A program made the position numbers and the translations under genes. A stretch of DNA of 40,934 nt from JAVXAG01 sp040307645 (lineage in GTDB: Bacteria; Bacillota; Clostridia; Peptostreptococcales; Anaerovoracaceae): the NCBI GenBank assembly GCA_040307645.1, contig JAWRJF010000097.1, forward strand, positions 1 through 40,934, written 5' to 3'. Within the stretch, counting starts at the first letter, position 1, and every line of letters begins with the position of its first letter. The notes under the pieces were generated by a model. That model made no database searches. It saw only the letters and a program-made list of their open reading frames with translations, and was not told the origin of the DNA. Below are positions 32,757-40,934 of the stretch, one piece after another.

Positions 32757-34976
32757 TTATATTTTTTTAATAGGAGCAATTCCTTTAGCTAATTTCTTTT
32801 CTCCCGCAGTATCGAAACTAATTATAATAACCTTATCATTTTGATTTATTACTGTGCCTTCCCCAAATTTACTATGTAACACCCTGTCCCCGTTTAAATA
32901 GTCTTCATTTGATTTAGTTATACTCTTACTCTGCTGCTTTGAATATTTCAGTGGATCAAAAGGTTTATAGCTTGTCTTATTACTATATCCATCTATGGTG
33001 CCTGTAGACACACCAAGGCTGCTTCCTCCTCCGCCGATGTTTTTTGCTCTTCTTTCATATATAGCATCCCCATCTATAAGCCCTTTATCAATTTCTCTTA
33101 AAAACTCTGATTCTCTTGTGAAATCCGTCTTCCCATAAAGAGTACGCATGGCCGCACTAGTTAAGATAAGAGTTTCTTTTGCCCTAGTCATTCCTACATA
33201 GCAGAGACGTCTTTCTTCTTCCATTCCTTCTGGATTATCAAAAGCCCTGTTTCCCGGAAAAAGACCATCCTCAAGCCCCGGTAAAAAAACTACAGGGAAT
33301 TCAAGTCCCTTTGCACTGTGCATGGTCATTAGCACTACTGCATCCTCGTCTTCATTATGATTATCTACATCAGCCATAAGAGCAATTTTCTCCATAAACT
33401 CTTCTATTGTTGGTTCTTGAGTTTCATGTTCATAATCGAATATTACTGATTTAAACTCCAACAAGTTTTCTATTCTTCCCTCAGCTTCAACTGTATTGGC
33501 ATCCTCAAGTGCCTTTAGATACCCTGTTTTTACCATAAGGTTATCATATATATCAGAAACCCTTAGGTTCTCTTTCTCTTGTCTGCATAGATTAATTACT
33601 TCAACCATTTTCTTTACAGATTGATAGGCTTTAGATGGTAATGAAGCTAAAACCATTTCATCAGAAATAGCCTCTAACATGGACTGTTGATTTACCATTG
33701 CTAAAGCTTCGATTTTTTCTACTGTTTTTTCACCCATACCTCTCTTAGGTTCATTTATTATACGTTTAAAAGATAAATCGTCTGAAGGGTTTATTACAAG
33801 CCTCATGTAGGAAAGCATATCCTTTATTTCTTTTCTGTCATAATATCTAAGTCCAGAAAGAACTCTATATGGTATCCCACGCCTCGTAAGTCCTTCTTCA
33901 AAGTTTCTAGACTGAGCATTAGTTCTGTAAAGTATTGCAAAATCACGATATTTTCGATTTTTACCCTTTAGCAAATCTATTTCCTGGGCCACATATCTAG
34001 CCTCATCTTTTTCATTATCAGCTCTATAATATTTTATTTTATCCCCATCCTCTTTCGTAGTCCAAAGTTTTTTACCCTTACGGTCATTATTCTTTTGGAT
34101 AACCGAATGCGCAGCTTTTAAAATATTACCATAGGATCTGTAATTCTGCTCTAGTTTAATTACTAATGCATTTGGGAAATCTTTTTCAAAGTCCAATATA
34201 TTTCTTATATCTGCACCACGCCACTGATAAATACACTGGTCATCATCTCCTACAACACAAAGATTTTCATGTCCTTTTGCCAGCATTTTTATCAGTTTAT
34301 ACTGTATGTGATTGGTATCCTGGTATTCATCTACCATTATATACTTGAATCTGTTTCTGTATTTTTCTAAAACCATGGCATCTGCCTGAAGTACTCTCAC
34401 TGTGTTAAGAAGTAAATCATCAAAATCCATGGCATTGTTTTTCTTCAACCTTTCTTCATAGATTTTGTATACCTGGTGTATCTTCTTACCCTTAAAATCA
34501 TCGCCCACCTGTCTTTTAAAGTCTTCAGGGCTTATTTCTTTTTCTTTATTCTTGCTTATTATACTAAGTAAATAAGGTACTCCTAATTGTTTGTCATTTA
34601 TATTTAATTCTTTTAATATATTTTTAACTATAGTCTTCTGATCTGTACCATCATATATTACGAAGTTTCTGTCATAACCTAATACATCACAGTGAACCCG
34701 TAGAACTCTAAGGCACATGGCATGGAAAGTCATAATCCACATATTGCTGCAGTCACCAACTAGGCTCTCAACCCTTTCTCTCATTTCTCCTGCTGCTTTA
34801 TTAGTAAAAGTAACAGCTAAAATATTGTATGGTGAAATTCCCTGCTCTATCATATATGCAATTCTATGGGTCATAGTACTTGTTTTTCCACTTCCTGCCC
34901 CAGCTAAAATAAGTAGTGGACCATCTATATGCATTGCTGCTTTTCTCTGTTTATCATTAAGTTTATCTAAATTCAT
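32757..34976 (-). CDS. pcrA: UvrD/PcrA-type DNA helicase
   Basis: A superfamily 1A 3'-5' DNA helicase for repair and removal of blocking complexes. The 739-residue protein has all helicase motifs: Q-motif LNDKQRKA, Walker A GAGSGKT, motif Ia (VTFTNKAAGEM), DEYQDTN (motif II), DDDQCIYQWRGAD (motif III), LEQNYRS (IV), VLMTMHSAKGLEFPVVFL (V), and YVGMTRAKE (VI). The tail after about 640 ends in a Tudor-like domain (GDRVLHSKFGEGTV to ISFDTAGEKKL), typical of Gram-positive PcrA. A good TAGGAGAG site precedes the ATG. I see no LexA box in front of it. Confidence 0.97.
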   Translation of the reverse strand: MNLDKLNDKQRKAAMHIDGPLLILAGAGSGKTSTMTHRIAYMIEQGISPYNILAVTFTNKAAGEMRERVESLVGDCSNMWIMTFHAMCLRVLRVHCDVLGYDRNFVIYDGTDQKTIVKNILKELNINDKQLGVPYLLSIISKNKEKEISPEDFKRQVGDDFKGKKIHQVYKIYEERLKKNNAMDFDDLLLNTVRVLQADAMVLEKYRNRFKYIMVDEYQDTNHIQYKLIKMLAKGHENLCVVGDDDQCIYQWRGADIRNILDFEKDFPNALVIKLEQNYRSYGNILKAAHSVIQKNNDRKGKKLWTTKEDGDKIKYYRADNEKDEARYVAQEIDLLKGKNRKYRDFAILYRTNAQSRNFEEGLTRRGIPYRVLSGLRYYDRKEIKDMLSYMRLVINPSDDLSFKRIINEPKRGMGEKTVEKIEALAMVNQQSMLEAISDEMVLASLPSKAYQSVKKMVEVINLCRQEKENLRVSDIYDNLMVKTGYLKALEDANTVEAEGRIENLLEFKSVIFDYEHETQEPTIEEFMEKIALMADVDNHNEDEDAVVLMTMHSAKGLEFPVVFLPGLEDGLFPGNRAFDNPEGMEEERRLCYVGMTRAKETLILTSAAMRTLYGKTDFTRESEFLREIDKGLIDGDAIYERRAKNIGGGGSSLGVSTGTIDGYSNKTSYKPFDPLKYSKQQSKSITKSNEDYLNGDRVLHSKFGEGTVINQNDKVIIISFDTAGEKKLAKGIAPIKKI

Positions 34977-35055
34977 TTAATCTCTCCTATTGTTTTATCA
35001 CCCCTTATTTTATCATAAATCCTCTATAAAGGGGAATGGATTTGATAGTATTAGA
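34977..35055. other. Intergenic gap carrying the probable pcrA promoter
   Basis: AT-rich gap between pcrA and the giant gene's terminator. A TAAAAT-like -10 lies about 50 bases before the pcrA start, but no clear -35 is seen. Confidence 0.35.
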
Positions 35056-35143
35056 AATAAAAAAGACCAGTTTTTAGATTGAACCCCTTTCGTCAGTTGT
35101 TTTATCTAACGAAAGGGGTTCAAATAATTTTAATACTGGTCTA
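35056..35143 (-). terminator. Nested double-stem terminator of the giant gene
   Basis: A perfect 15-bp inner stem (35079-35093 with 35109-35123) is enclosed by an outer 8-bp stem AGACCAGT (35064-35071) with ACTGGTCT (35135-35142). On the minus strand it is followed by TTTTTTATT. Two stems and a T-run make a strong terminator for the gene ending at 35158, and the symmetry could work both ways. Confidence 0.85.
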
Positions 35144-35157
35144 GTTTGTATTAATTA

Positions 35158-38100
35158 TTATATCGCTGTTCTGTAGGCTTTGTTGGACCATTTTGTATAT
35201 ACTTTCTTGCCGTCTATAATTCTGTATCCTCTTATTTTGTAATAATAAGTTTTTCCTTTTGAAACAGCTTTAGTGTTTCTGTAATTATTTTTTTCAGTTT
35301 TATAATATGCACTCTTTCCAAATCCTCTATTTTTAATATTTGATCTGAATACTTCATATCCATCAACTTTATACCCTGCGGTTTTTTTCCAGCTAATTCT
35401 TATAGAACCTTTTTTTGCTTTTGTCGATGCCTTAATCTTAGTTTTTTTAACGCCCTTAACTATTCTTGAATTTTTCTCTTTTTCTTGGTCTATTAATGCT
35501 TTTTCTACTACTGATTTTTCTGCTAAAGCATACGTTGAGAAATGGTTTGTCTTAATCTTATAGTATTGTTTACCATTTTCCTCAATAAGTTTGCCTTCTA
35601 CCATCTGAATCTGCTTTTTGTCATTAATATATATCCCTGCGATTTCCTTATTCTTTAACGATTCTGGAACCTCTATGATGATTTCTGCAAAACCACTTGT
35701 CAATTTTGTAAAATTATTTCCTTGAGATTCTATATTAACCTCAAGAATATAAGCATCTTTGCCTATGGCAGAGGTAATCTTTTTATCTGGATCAATACTT
35801 TTGTTCAAAGAAATTATAATGTTTTCTCCTTCTGCCTTTGACGCAATCTCGTTAAGCACATTTTGTTCTAAGTAGACATGACCTACCGAAGAAGTAACTT
35901 TTACTCCCTGCTTAAGCTTGTCTGCAAAATGTTTTATAGAAGTTTTAGATAAAACTATATTTATTTTATTTGCTTCACCAGTATGTGTTGCCGATATTAT
36001 TACTTCACTGTTTTCATTTTGTAATGCTTTTTCTATTATTCTATCAGCCTCCACCTTATCTAAAGTTGATGTTGCTACTCCATCTTTAAATACAGCTGGT
36101 ACGTCTATAGATACCTTTTTATCTGATTTTATTCCATTACCAGTCCATATTTCTTTTTCTTTACTATAATCATCAGTATAAAACCATACTACACTATCGC
36201 CATCTTCTAATAATGTTTGTTCATAGTTTAAATCTGTTATTTTGCCGTTAATTTTAAACATCCATCCGCTTTTCGGACCATTATCAAGCTCTGCAAGTCC
36301 CTTTATTGACGATATGTATGTTCCTCCTTTAACTATAAACGGAATATTGTTATCAATTAACACTTTATCTGTAAGATATTTTAAAGTTGTTCCTTTGTTA
36401 ACGGTGTAATTACTTTTACTAATCCACGTTTCAAATGAAGTATGATTCTCTGGTTTTCCATGCTTGCTGTCTCCAATAAGTGTAAAGCTTACATTTATTG
36501 TATTCTTGTCTGGTTTAACCGTTTCTTGTCTGGTAACATTGACAGTATAAGTTTCAGTAACCTGACCATTAGAAGAGATTACAGTTATTTCAACATCCCT
36601 ACCCTTATCTTTGTCTATTGATATTATATTTTTATTTGTCCAATTACCATTAAAATTAACAGTCTCCCCATCTACGGTTACTTTTGCTTTTCTGTTATTT
36701 GGTTCAGCTTTTATCAAAATATTATTTTGATCATTTGGTATTTTTACTGTGTATTTGTTTCCTTCTAGAAGTGAAGCCTTTATATCTCCAGGTATTATGG
36801 CAATAGTTTTTATTTTAGCATCCATTGCTACTTCGCCCTGATCTTTTTTATCAATACTTGCAATAACTGCCTTTGTATCACTTAATGCTTTCTTTACTTC
36901 TTCGATGGTCTGGCTCTTGTTTATCTGATTTTCTCCATCTGCTTTTGCCGCAAGTACCTGATTCCATTGTTCTTTTTCATATTGGGTGGAATCTGTTTCA
37001 TAAGCTTTTAATTCTAATATTGAATTATTCTTTGCTTCTTCTAATTGTATCTGCTGTATTTTCTTTTCTGCGTTTATAAGTGCATCTAAAGCTCCCGAGG
37101 TAATCTGTTTTTTCTGTTCCTCTGTCAAAGTATTATATGCAGATCTTAACATTTCAATATCGCTCAAATAGTTTTTATAATTATCCCTTGATATTTTATC
37201 CTCGTTAGGAATCTGCTGCATCTTCTGATCTAATTGTGATATTGAAGATATGATAGCTATAGTATAATTTTTTTCATCCCACTTATTATTCAAAGTGTTT
37301 TTTGTACCGTCGTTTACAGTCAATTTAATGACTCCGGCTCCATCTTTTAAGCTTACATCTATATCTCCATTCTGTTTAGCTAAACTATCATTCACCCTAA
37401 CCTCAGCATTAGGTATTAAAGTCTTATAGTTAAGAGTGATTTTTTCTAAGTCATTATTATTAAATACTGTATAATCATATTTACCTGGTGTTAATGAAAA
37501 ATCCGGAAATTCATTTATTGTAACTTTTTCTAGATTCCCATTATAAGCCTTTAAGTTAAGATTAATATTTGCTTCTGATGTTACACTGTTTTCTGATAGA
37601 TGTGTTACTTTTGCCACAAAGTTAACATTCTTATCTCCTTCAGAGTATTGTGGCCTTTTGCTTATTTTAAAAGCAACCACATAAGACGAGCCAAAATCAT
37701 GACCGCTAAACACATTAACATACTCAGGACTATCACTGGATATCCAATCAATTCTTACATTACTGCCCTCTGCTTTATCTGACCAGGTAATGTTATCTCC
37801 ATCAACTTTTGCATAGTTCACCTGATTCATGTCTGTAAACACAAACTCTTTAGAGATGTTATCTCCTTTTAATCCTTCAAATAAATTGTCACAAACCTTC
37901 TTTACCTGCTCTTTACTTTCCTTCAAAGGGTCTTCAATATAGTTTTCATACCCTGTTAGTTTTTCAAAACCTTTTATCTTTTCTTTATCTGACTTGCTAA
38001 GCAAATAGTACTGTTGCCATAACTTGTTTGCAAGTTTTAAGGCTTGACTATCAGCTTCCTTTGGATTTTCTGGTAATTTTGCTATTTCTTCTTCCAAAAA

Positions 38101-40934
38101 CGCCTTGCTTGCAACTATTACATTATAGCTTTCGGTTATTTTTGTACCTGCCTCTTTGTCATCTTCATCGCTTACATTAATAGAAATTCTCTTATAACCA
38201 TCTGCTAATGATATCTTCTTTTTATGTACATTAGTTACATCAGAACCCTCTATAATTAGTTCTGCACTTTGATTGTTAAGCTCTGCTTCTATCATTATAG
38301 CGTCTAAAGTTGACTCCGTTAAGTAGGAATAAGTTTTGTTTTCATTAACATTAAATATCTGTTCACCTATCTTTATTGTCTTTACAGTTGGATCTAATTT
38401 CTTTACTATTACGTCAACAGAGACAGGTTGTTTTTTAATCTGTTGTAAAAGCTTATTTTCAGGATATAAAGCTGCATACTTTTCCAGCTGAATACTTTCA
38501 ACATTATGAGTAATTGTTGCTCTTATATCTTTGTCCGGTCTTCTTTCAAGCACTAAATTAGTCGGAGAAAAAACGGCCTTATCTCCATCGGGATAAACTA
38601 CATCAAACCCTTCACTTTCAGTAAACTTAAAGCCATAGTATTTTTTATTATGTGCATTAAGCGTCCAAACAAGTTTACCCTCTTTATCATAATTTACTTC
38701 ATTTACAAAAGTCAAACTTTTAGAAACACTATTTTTATCGAAATTCTTACCTTTCATTCCATCAAAAATATGTGCTTTTATTTCTTGCAATAAGTCTATT
38801 TCATCATTAATTTCCTTTTCTGTAAGGGCTGGAACTGTAATATTTATATCCTTAGATGCTGATATCCCATCTTTAGTCAATTTATAATTGATAGTAAAAG
38901 TTTTCGCTTTACCCCCTACATCATTTCTAATAGGATCCCAAACATAAGTATTAACTTTTTTTACATCTTTCCCTTCACTTATAGAAGTAACTTCCGTTTT
39001 TACTGTGCCATATGGTATCCTTTCAAGTTCCGTAACATTAGGTAGTTTAAAGCTATATCTTACATTTCCAAGATTGTAGTCCTCAGTAAAATTTACACCG
39101 TCTTTTTTTATAGTGGTGTATTTCATATTCTCTACAGTTAAATATTTATCCAGATAACCCCTTAGCTCTTTTTCAATAGGTGATGCTGCTTTAACATTTA
39201 CTGCTATTGTAATATCCCTTCTATTAGTTTCATTTCCTAATTCTGATATCGTCGCAGATAGTATCACTTCTGTATCATTATCCGGTTTCCCAACTAGTTT
39301 TAATTTATCCGTACCGACTTCTATTATCTGTGAGTTAGAGCTTGATGTAAATTGAATTTTAACATTAGCCCCCATAGGTTCTCCCCATTGAACAACCTTA
39401 TCTTCTACCTTTGCATAAAAAGGATTCTTAACCCCCGGCAAACCGAAATCATGTTCTATTGAATCTTTTGAAACATTAGTGCCTTTAATAGAATCAAAAA
39501 TTTGTTCTTCTACTGCATCAAGAATATTAGCCGAAATTGAACCTTTAACTGTTATAGGCAAATCTATGGTCTTAATGTTTTCTAAATTATTCAAGTCTTT
39601 AATTTCAAATGTCAGATTAACCACTGTATCCTTAACAGGTCTGCTGATAATTTTTAATTTGTCCGCCCCAACTTCAATAATAGATGGATTGTCACTTTTT
39701 GAAATATTTACTTCTGCAATACAACTGTACTTTGTGGAATACCATGTTGGCACACCACTTTCAATACTTTTCAAATAAAATGGATTTGCATCGTTTGCTG
39801 GCAATACTAAACTTGACGTTATATTATCAGCTGTATCATTGTTGCCCTTTATAGCATCGAATAAGATTTCCGGTGTTATTCCATCCAGAGGATTAATTTC
39901 CGATTTTACCCCCTTAATAACAAGTGGCATTGTATAGATCTCTGTTATGGAATGATCTTCCTTATCCGTTAACTCTATTTCTAAATCTACTTTTGTATCT
40001 TCGGTTGGTCTCTTTACTAATTCTAGTTTATTACTTTCAACTTTAATTATTTCCGGCTGACTGCTTCCTTTAAATTCTACTTTAACATTATGCGGGTAAT
40101 ATTTTGCTGATTTCCACTCTACCTTGTTACCCTCTTTAATTGCGGCATAACATGGGTTTTTACTACAAGGCAAAACAAGTGATTCAATTATATTTTCTGC
40201 ATCAACGTTATTTCCCTTAATCGCATTAAACAATTGTGCTTTTACTATTTCAAAAGGTGTATCGATGTGATCACCATTTAAAATAGTCAAATGAATCTCC
40301 ATTTGTCTTGTAGTTCCACTACTTAATGGCAAAGGCGTTACTTTTAAAGTCAATATCACATCCTTAGCCGGCTCTGAACCTTCAGGTCTTTTCTTTAGTT
40401 TTAAAGCTCTAGAACCTTTTTTTACATCAATATAATCAGGGTCACTACTACTAACCCATTCAATCATAACACTACAGTTATATCTATTGTCAGTAAATGA
40501 AAAATTTCCATCAACTATTTTACCAAAAAAAGCATTTCCTTCTTTTGCGCTTCCATTATAATCTACCAAATCAGTTTTTATATTTGATTTGTCTAAATTT
40601 TCCCCCTTGATAAGATCGAATATATTTTCTTCTACATAATCATAAGGGGTTTTTATATAATCTCCAGCCTTAATAATTAAGTTCAAATCTACATTTTTAG
40701 TCTGATATGTTTCACAGTCATAAGCCTCAACTTTTATAGTTACAGCTTTATCCTCTTCACCCTTAGCCAATTCAGGTCTCTTTTTTAAACTAAAGTTTCT
40801 TGAGTTACTTACATCGATATATTCTGGATCACTGCTTGATTTCCATGTCAATCTAACATCATGACCTTCACTAGAAAAAGATGATGTCTTCCATGAGATC
40901 TTACCCGATTCATCTATTTTCCCATAAAAATCCA
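35158..40934 (-). CDS. Giant secreted multi-domain surface protein (5' end beyond window)
   Basis: The frame is open to the right edge, over 1,925 codons, so the N-terminus and signal peptide are outside the window; a TTG at 40851 is an internal Leu. From the N-terminal side: four regular repeats of about 110-120 residues with an IKGxN helix start, an LP block, FYAK/FFGK, SSSxPxxIxV and a KLxLxxRP strand, which resemble atrophied bacterial Ig (aBig-like) domains; then a diverged unit, another of that type, a cadherin-like beta-sandwich, a helical linker, a further aBig-like unit, another beta-sandwich, a FIVAR-like helical region (about 36840-37240), a third beta-sandwich (about 36530-36820), a DUF4430 (transcobalamin-C-like) domain (about 36165-36510, GWMFKINGK then GDSVVWFYTDD), and a C-terminal Fn3-like domain (35165-35430). 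No sortase signal is present. It is an adhesin-like surface protein; ligand unknown. Confidence 0.87.
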   Translation of the reverse strand, partial: DFYGKIDESGKISWKTSSFSSEGHDVRLTWKSSSDPEYIDVSNSRNFSLKKRPELAKGEEDKAVTIKVEAYDCETYQTKNVDLNLIIKAGDYIKTPYDYVEENIFDLIKGENLDKSNIKTDLVDYNGSAKEGNAFFGKIVDGNFSFTDNRYNCSVMIEWVSSSDPDYIDVKKGSRALKLKKRPEGSEPAKDVILTLKVTPLPLSSGTTRQMEIHLTILNGDHIDTPFEIVKAQLFNAIKGNNVDAENIIESLVLPCSKNPCYAAIKEGNKVEWKSAKYYPHNVKVEFKGSSQPEIIKVESNKLELVKRPTEDTKVDLEIELTDKEDHSITEIYTMPLVIKGVKSEINPLDGITPEILFDAIKGNNDTADNITSSLVLPANDANPFYLKSIESGVPTWYSTKYSCIAEVNISKSDNPSIIEVGADKLKIISRPVKDTVVNLTFEIKDLNNLENIKTIDLPITVKGSISANILDAVEEQIFDSIKGTNVSKDSIEHDFGLPGVKNPFYAKVEDKVVQWGEPMGANVKIQFTSSSNSQIIEVGTDKLKLVGKPDNDTEVILSATISELGNETNRRDITIAVNVKAASPIEKELRGYLDKYLTVENMKYTTIKKDGVNFTEDYNLGNVRYSFKLPNVTELERIPYGTVKTEVTSISEGKDVKKVNTYVWDPIRNDVGGKAKTFTINYKLTKDGISASKDINITVPALTEKEINDEIDLLQEIKAHIFDGMKGKNFDKNSVSKSLTFVNEVNYDKEGKLVWTLNAHNKKYYGFKFTESEGFDVVYPDGDKAVFSPTNLVLERRPDKDIRATITHNVESIQLEKYAALYPENKLLQQIKKQPVSVDVIVKKLDPTVKTIKIGEQIFNVNENKTYSYLTESTLDAIMIEAELNNQSAELIIEGSDVTNVHKKKISLADGYKRISINVSDEDDKEAGTKITESYNVIVASKAFLEEEIAKLPENPKEADSQALKLANKLWQQYYLLSKSDKEKIKGFEKLTGYENYIEDPLKESKEQVKKVCDNLFEGLKGDNISKEFVFTDMNQVNYAKVDGDNITWSDKAEGSNVRIDWISSDSPEYVNVFSGHDFGSSYVVAFKISKRPQYSEGDKNVNFVAKVTHLSENSVTSEANINLNLKAYNGNLEKVTINEFPDFSLTPGKYDYTVFNNNDLEKITLNYKTLIPNAEVRVNDSLAKQNGDIDVSLKDGAGVIKLTVNDGTKNTLNNKWDEKNYTIAIISSISQLDQKMQQIPNEDKISRDNYKNYLSDIEMLRSAYNTLTEEQKKQITSGALDALINAEKKIQQIQLEEAKNNSILELKAYETDSTQYEKEQWNQVLAAKADGENQINKSQTIEEVKKALSDTKAVIASIDKKDQGEVAMDAKIKTIAIIPGDIKASLLEGNKYTVKIPNDQNNILIKAEPNNRKAKVTVDGETVNFNGNWTNKNIISIDKDKGRDVEITVISSNGQVTETYTVNVTRQETVKPDKNTINVSFTLIGDSKHGKPENHTSFETWISKSNYTVNKGTTLKYLTDKVLIDNNIPFIVKGGTYISSIKGLAELDNGPKSGWMFKINGKITDLNYEQTLLEDGDSVVWFYTDDYSKEKEIWTGNGIKSDKKVSIDVPAVFKDGVATSTLDKVEADRIIEKALQNENSEVIISATHTGEANKINIVLSKTSIKHFADKLKQGVKVTSSVGHVYLEQNVLNEIASKAEGENIIISLNKSIDPDKKITSAIGKDAYILEVNIESQGNNFTKLTSGFAEIIIEVPESLKNKEIAGIYINDKKQIQMVEGKLIEENGKQYYKIKTNHFSTYALAEKSVVEKALIDQEKEKNSRIVKGVKKTKIKASTKAKKGSIRISWKKTAGYKVDGYEVFRSNIKNRGFGKSAYYKTEKNNYRNTKAVSKGKTYYYKIRGYRIIDGKKVYTKWSNKAYRTAI

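Noticed and set aside
1..40934. tRNA genes
   Set aside because: Apart from the tmRNA acceptor and T-arm I found no cloverleaf with a GGTTCGA-like T-arm.

Overview
The window looks like chromosomal DNA of a low-GC, anaerobic, probably endospore-forming member of the Clostridia. The evidence is the AT-rich sequence with Gram-positive ribosome binding sites, a one-piece pyruvate:ferredoxin oxidoreductase, a BofA-type sporulation protein, class II FBP aldolase, LexA-type SOS control of uvrBA, and an IPKTG surface anchor. I cannot name the genus from sequence alone.

Layout. 1-980 is a graveyard of mobile DNA: the 5' edge of an IS1182-type transposase, a decapitated S41-peptidase 3' fragment, and an ISL3-type transposase remnant. 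981-3903 (minus) holds rRNA/tRNA pseudouridine synthase, two tandem signal peptidases I, smpB and ssrA (tmRNA). 4057-6116 carries a small LysM/MltG-like membrane protein, two divergent small proteins of unknown function, and fba. 6137-7096 is a membrane-embedded LuxR-type regulator. 7457-13762 (minus) is uvrB-uvrA-pncB with a LexA box upstream of uvrB. 13763-15036 is a decayed island with a broken MerR gene and a GC-richer foreign-looking stretch. 15037-18020 has a YitT protein, a YbaK-type tRNA deacylase and a sodium-dependent NSS transporter.

18126-21868 is a self-contained signalling unit. A GHKL histidine kinase and LytTR response regulator (minus) are divergent from a secreted surface protein (plus). 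The shared gap carries two 21-bp-spaced direct repeats just upstream of a promoter with a poor -35, the layout expected of LytTR activator sites.

21908-28846 is pyruvate:ferredoxin oxidoreductase, bofA, a yaaL-like gene, recR, ybaB, dnaX and SRP RNA. This is the classic Firmicute dnaX-recR-bofA neighbourhood, but with the yaaL-like gene on the opposite strand. 28898-34976 (minus) is pcrA, a secreted Fn3 protein, ligA and an AIR-synthase/HypE-like protein in one apparent operon. 35158 to the right edge is the 3' part of a giant secreted repeat protein.

Most of the window is housekeeping. I see no CRISPR array, no tRNA and no complete mobile element. The best leads are the LytTR/surface-protein module, the giant surface protein, the two small unknown proteins at 4515-5132, the membrane LuxR regulator, and the apparently leaderless pseudouridine synthase gene.
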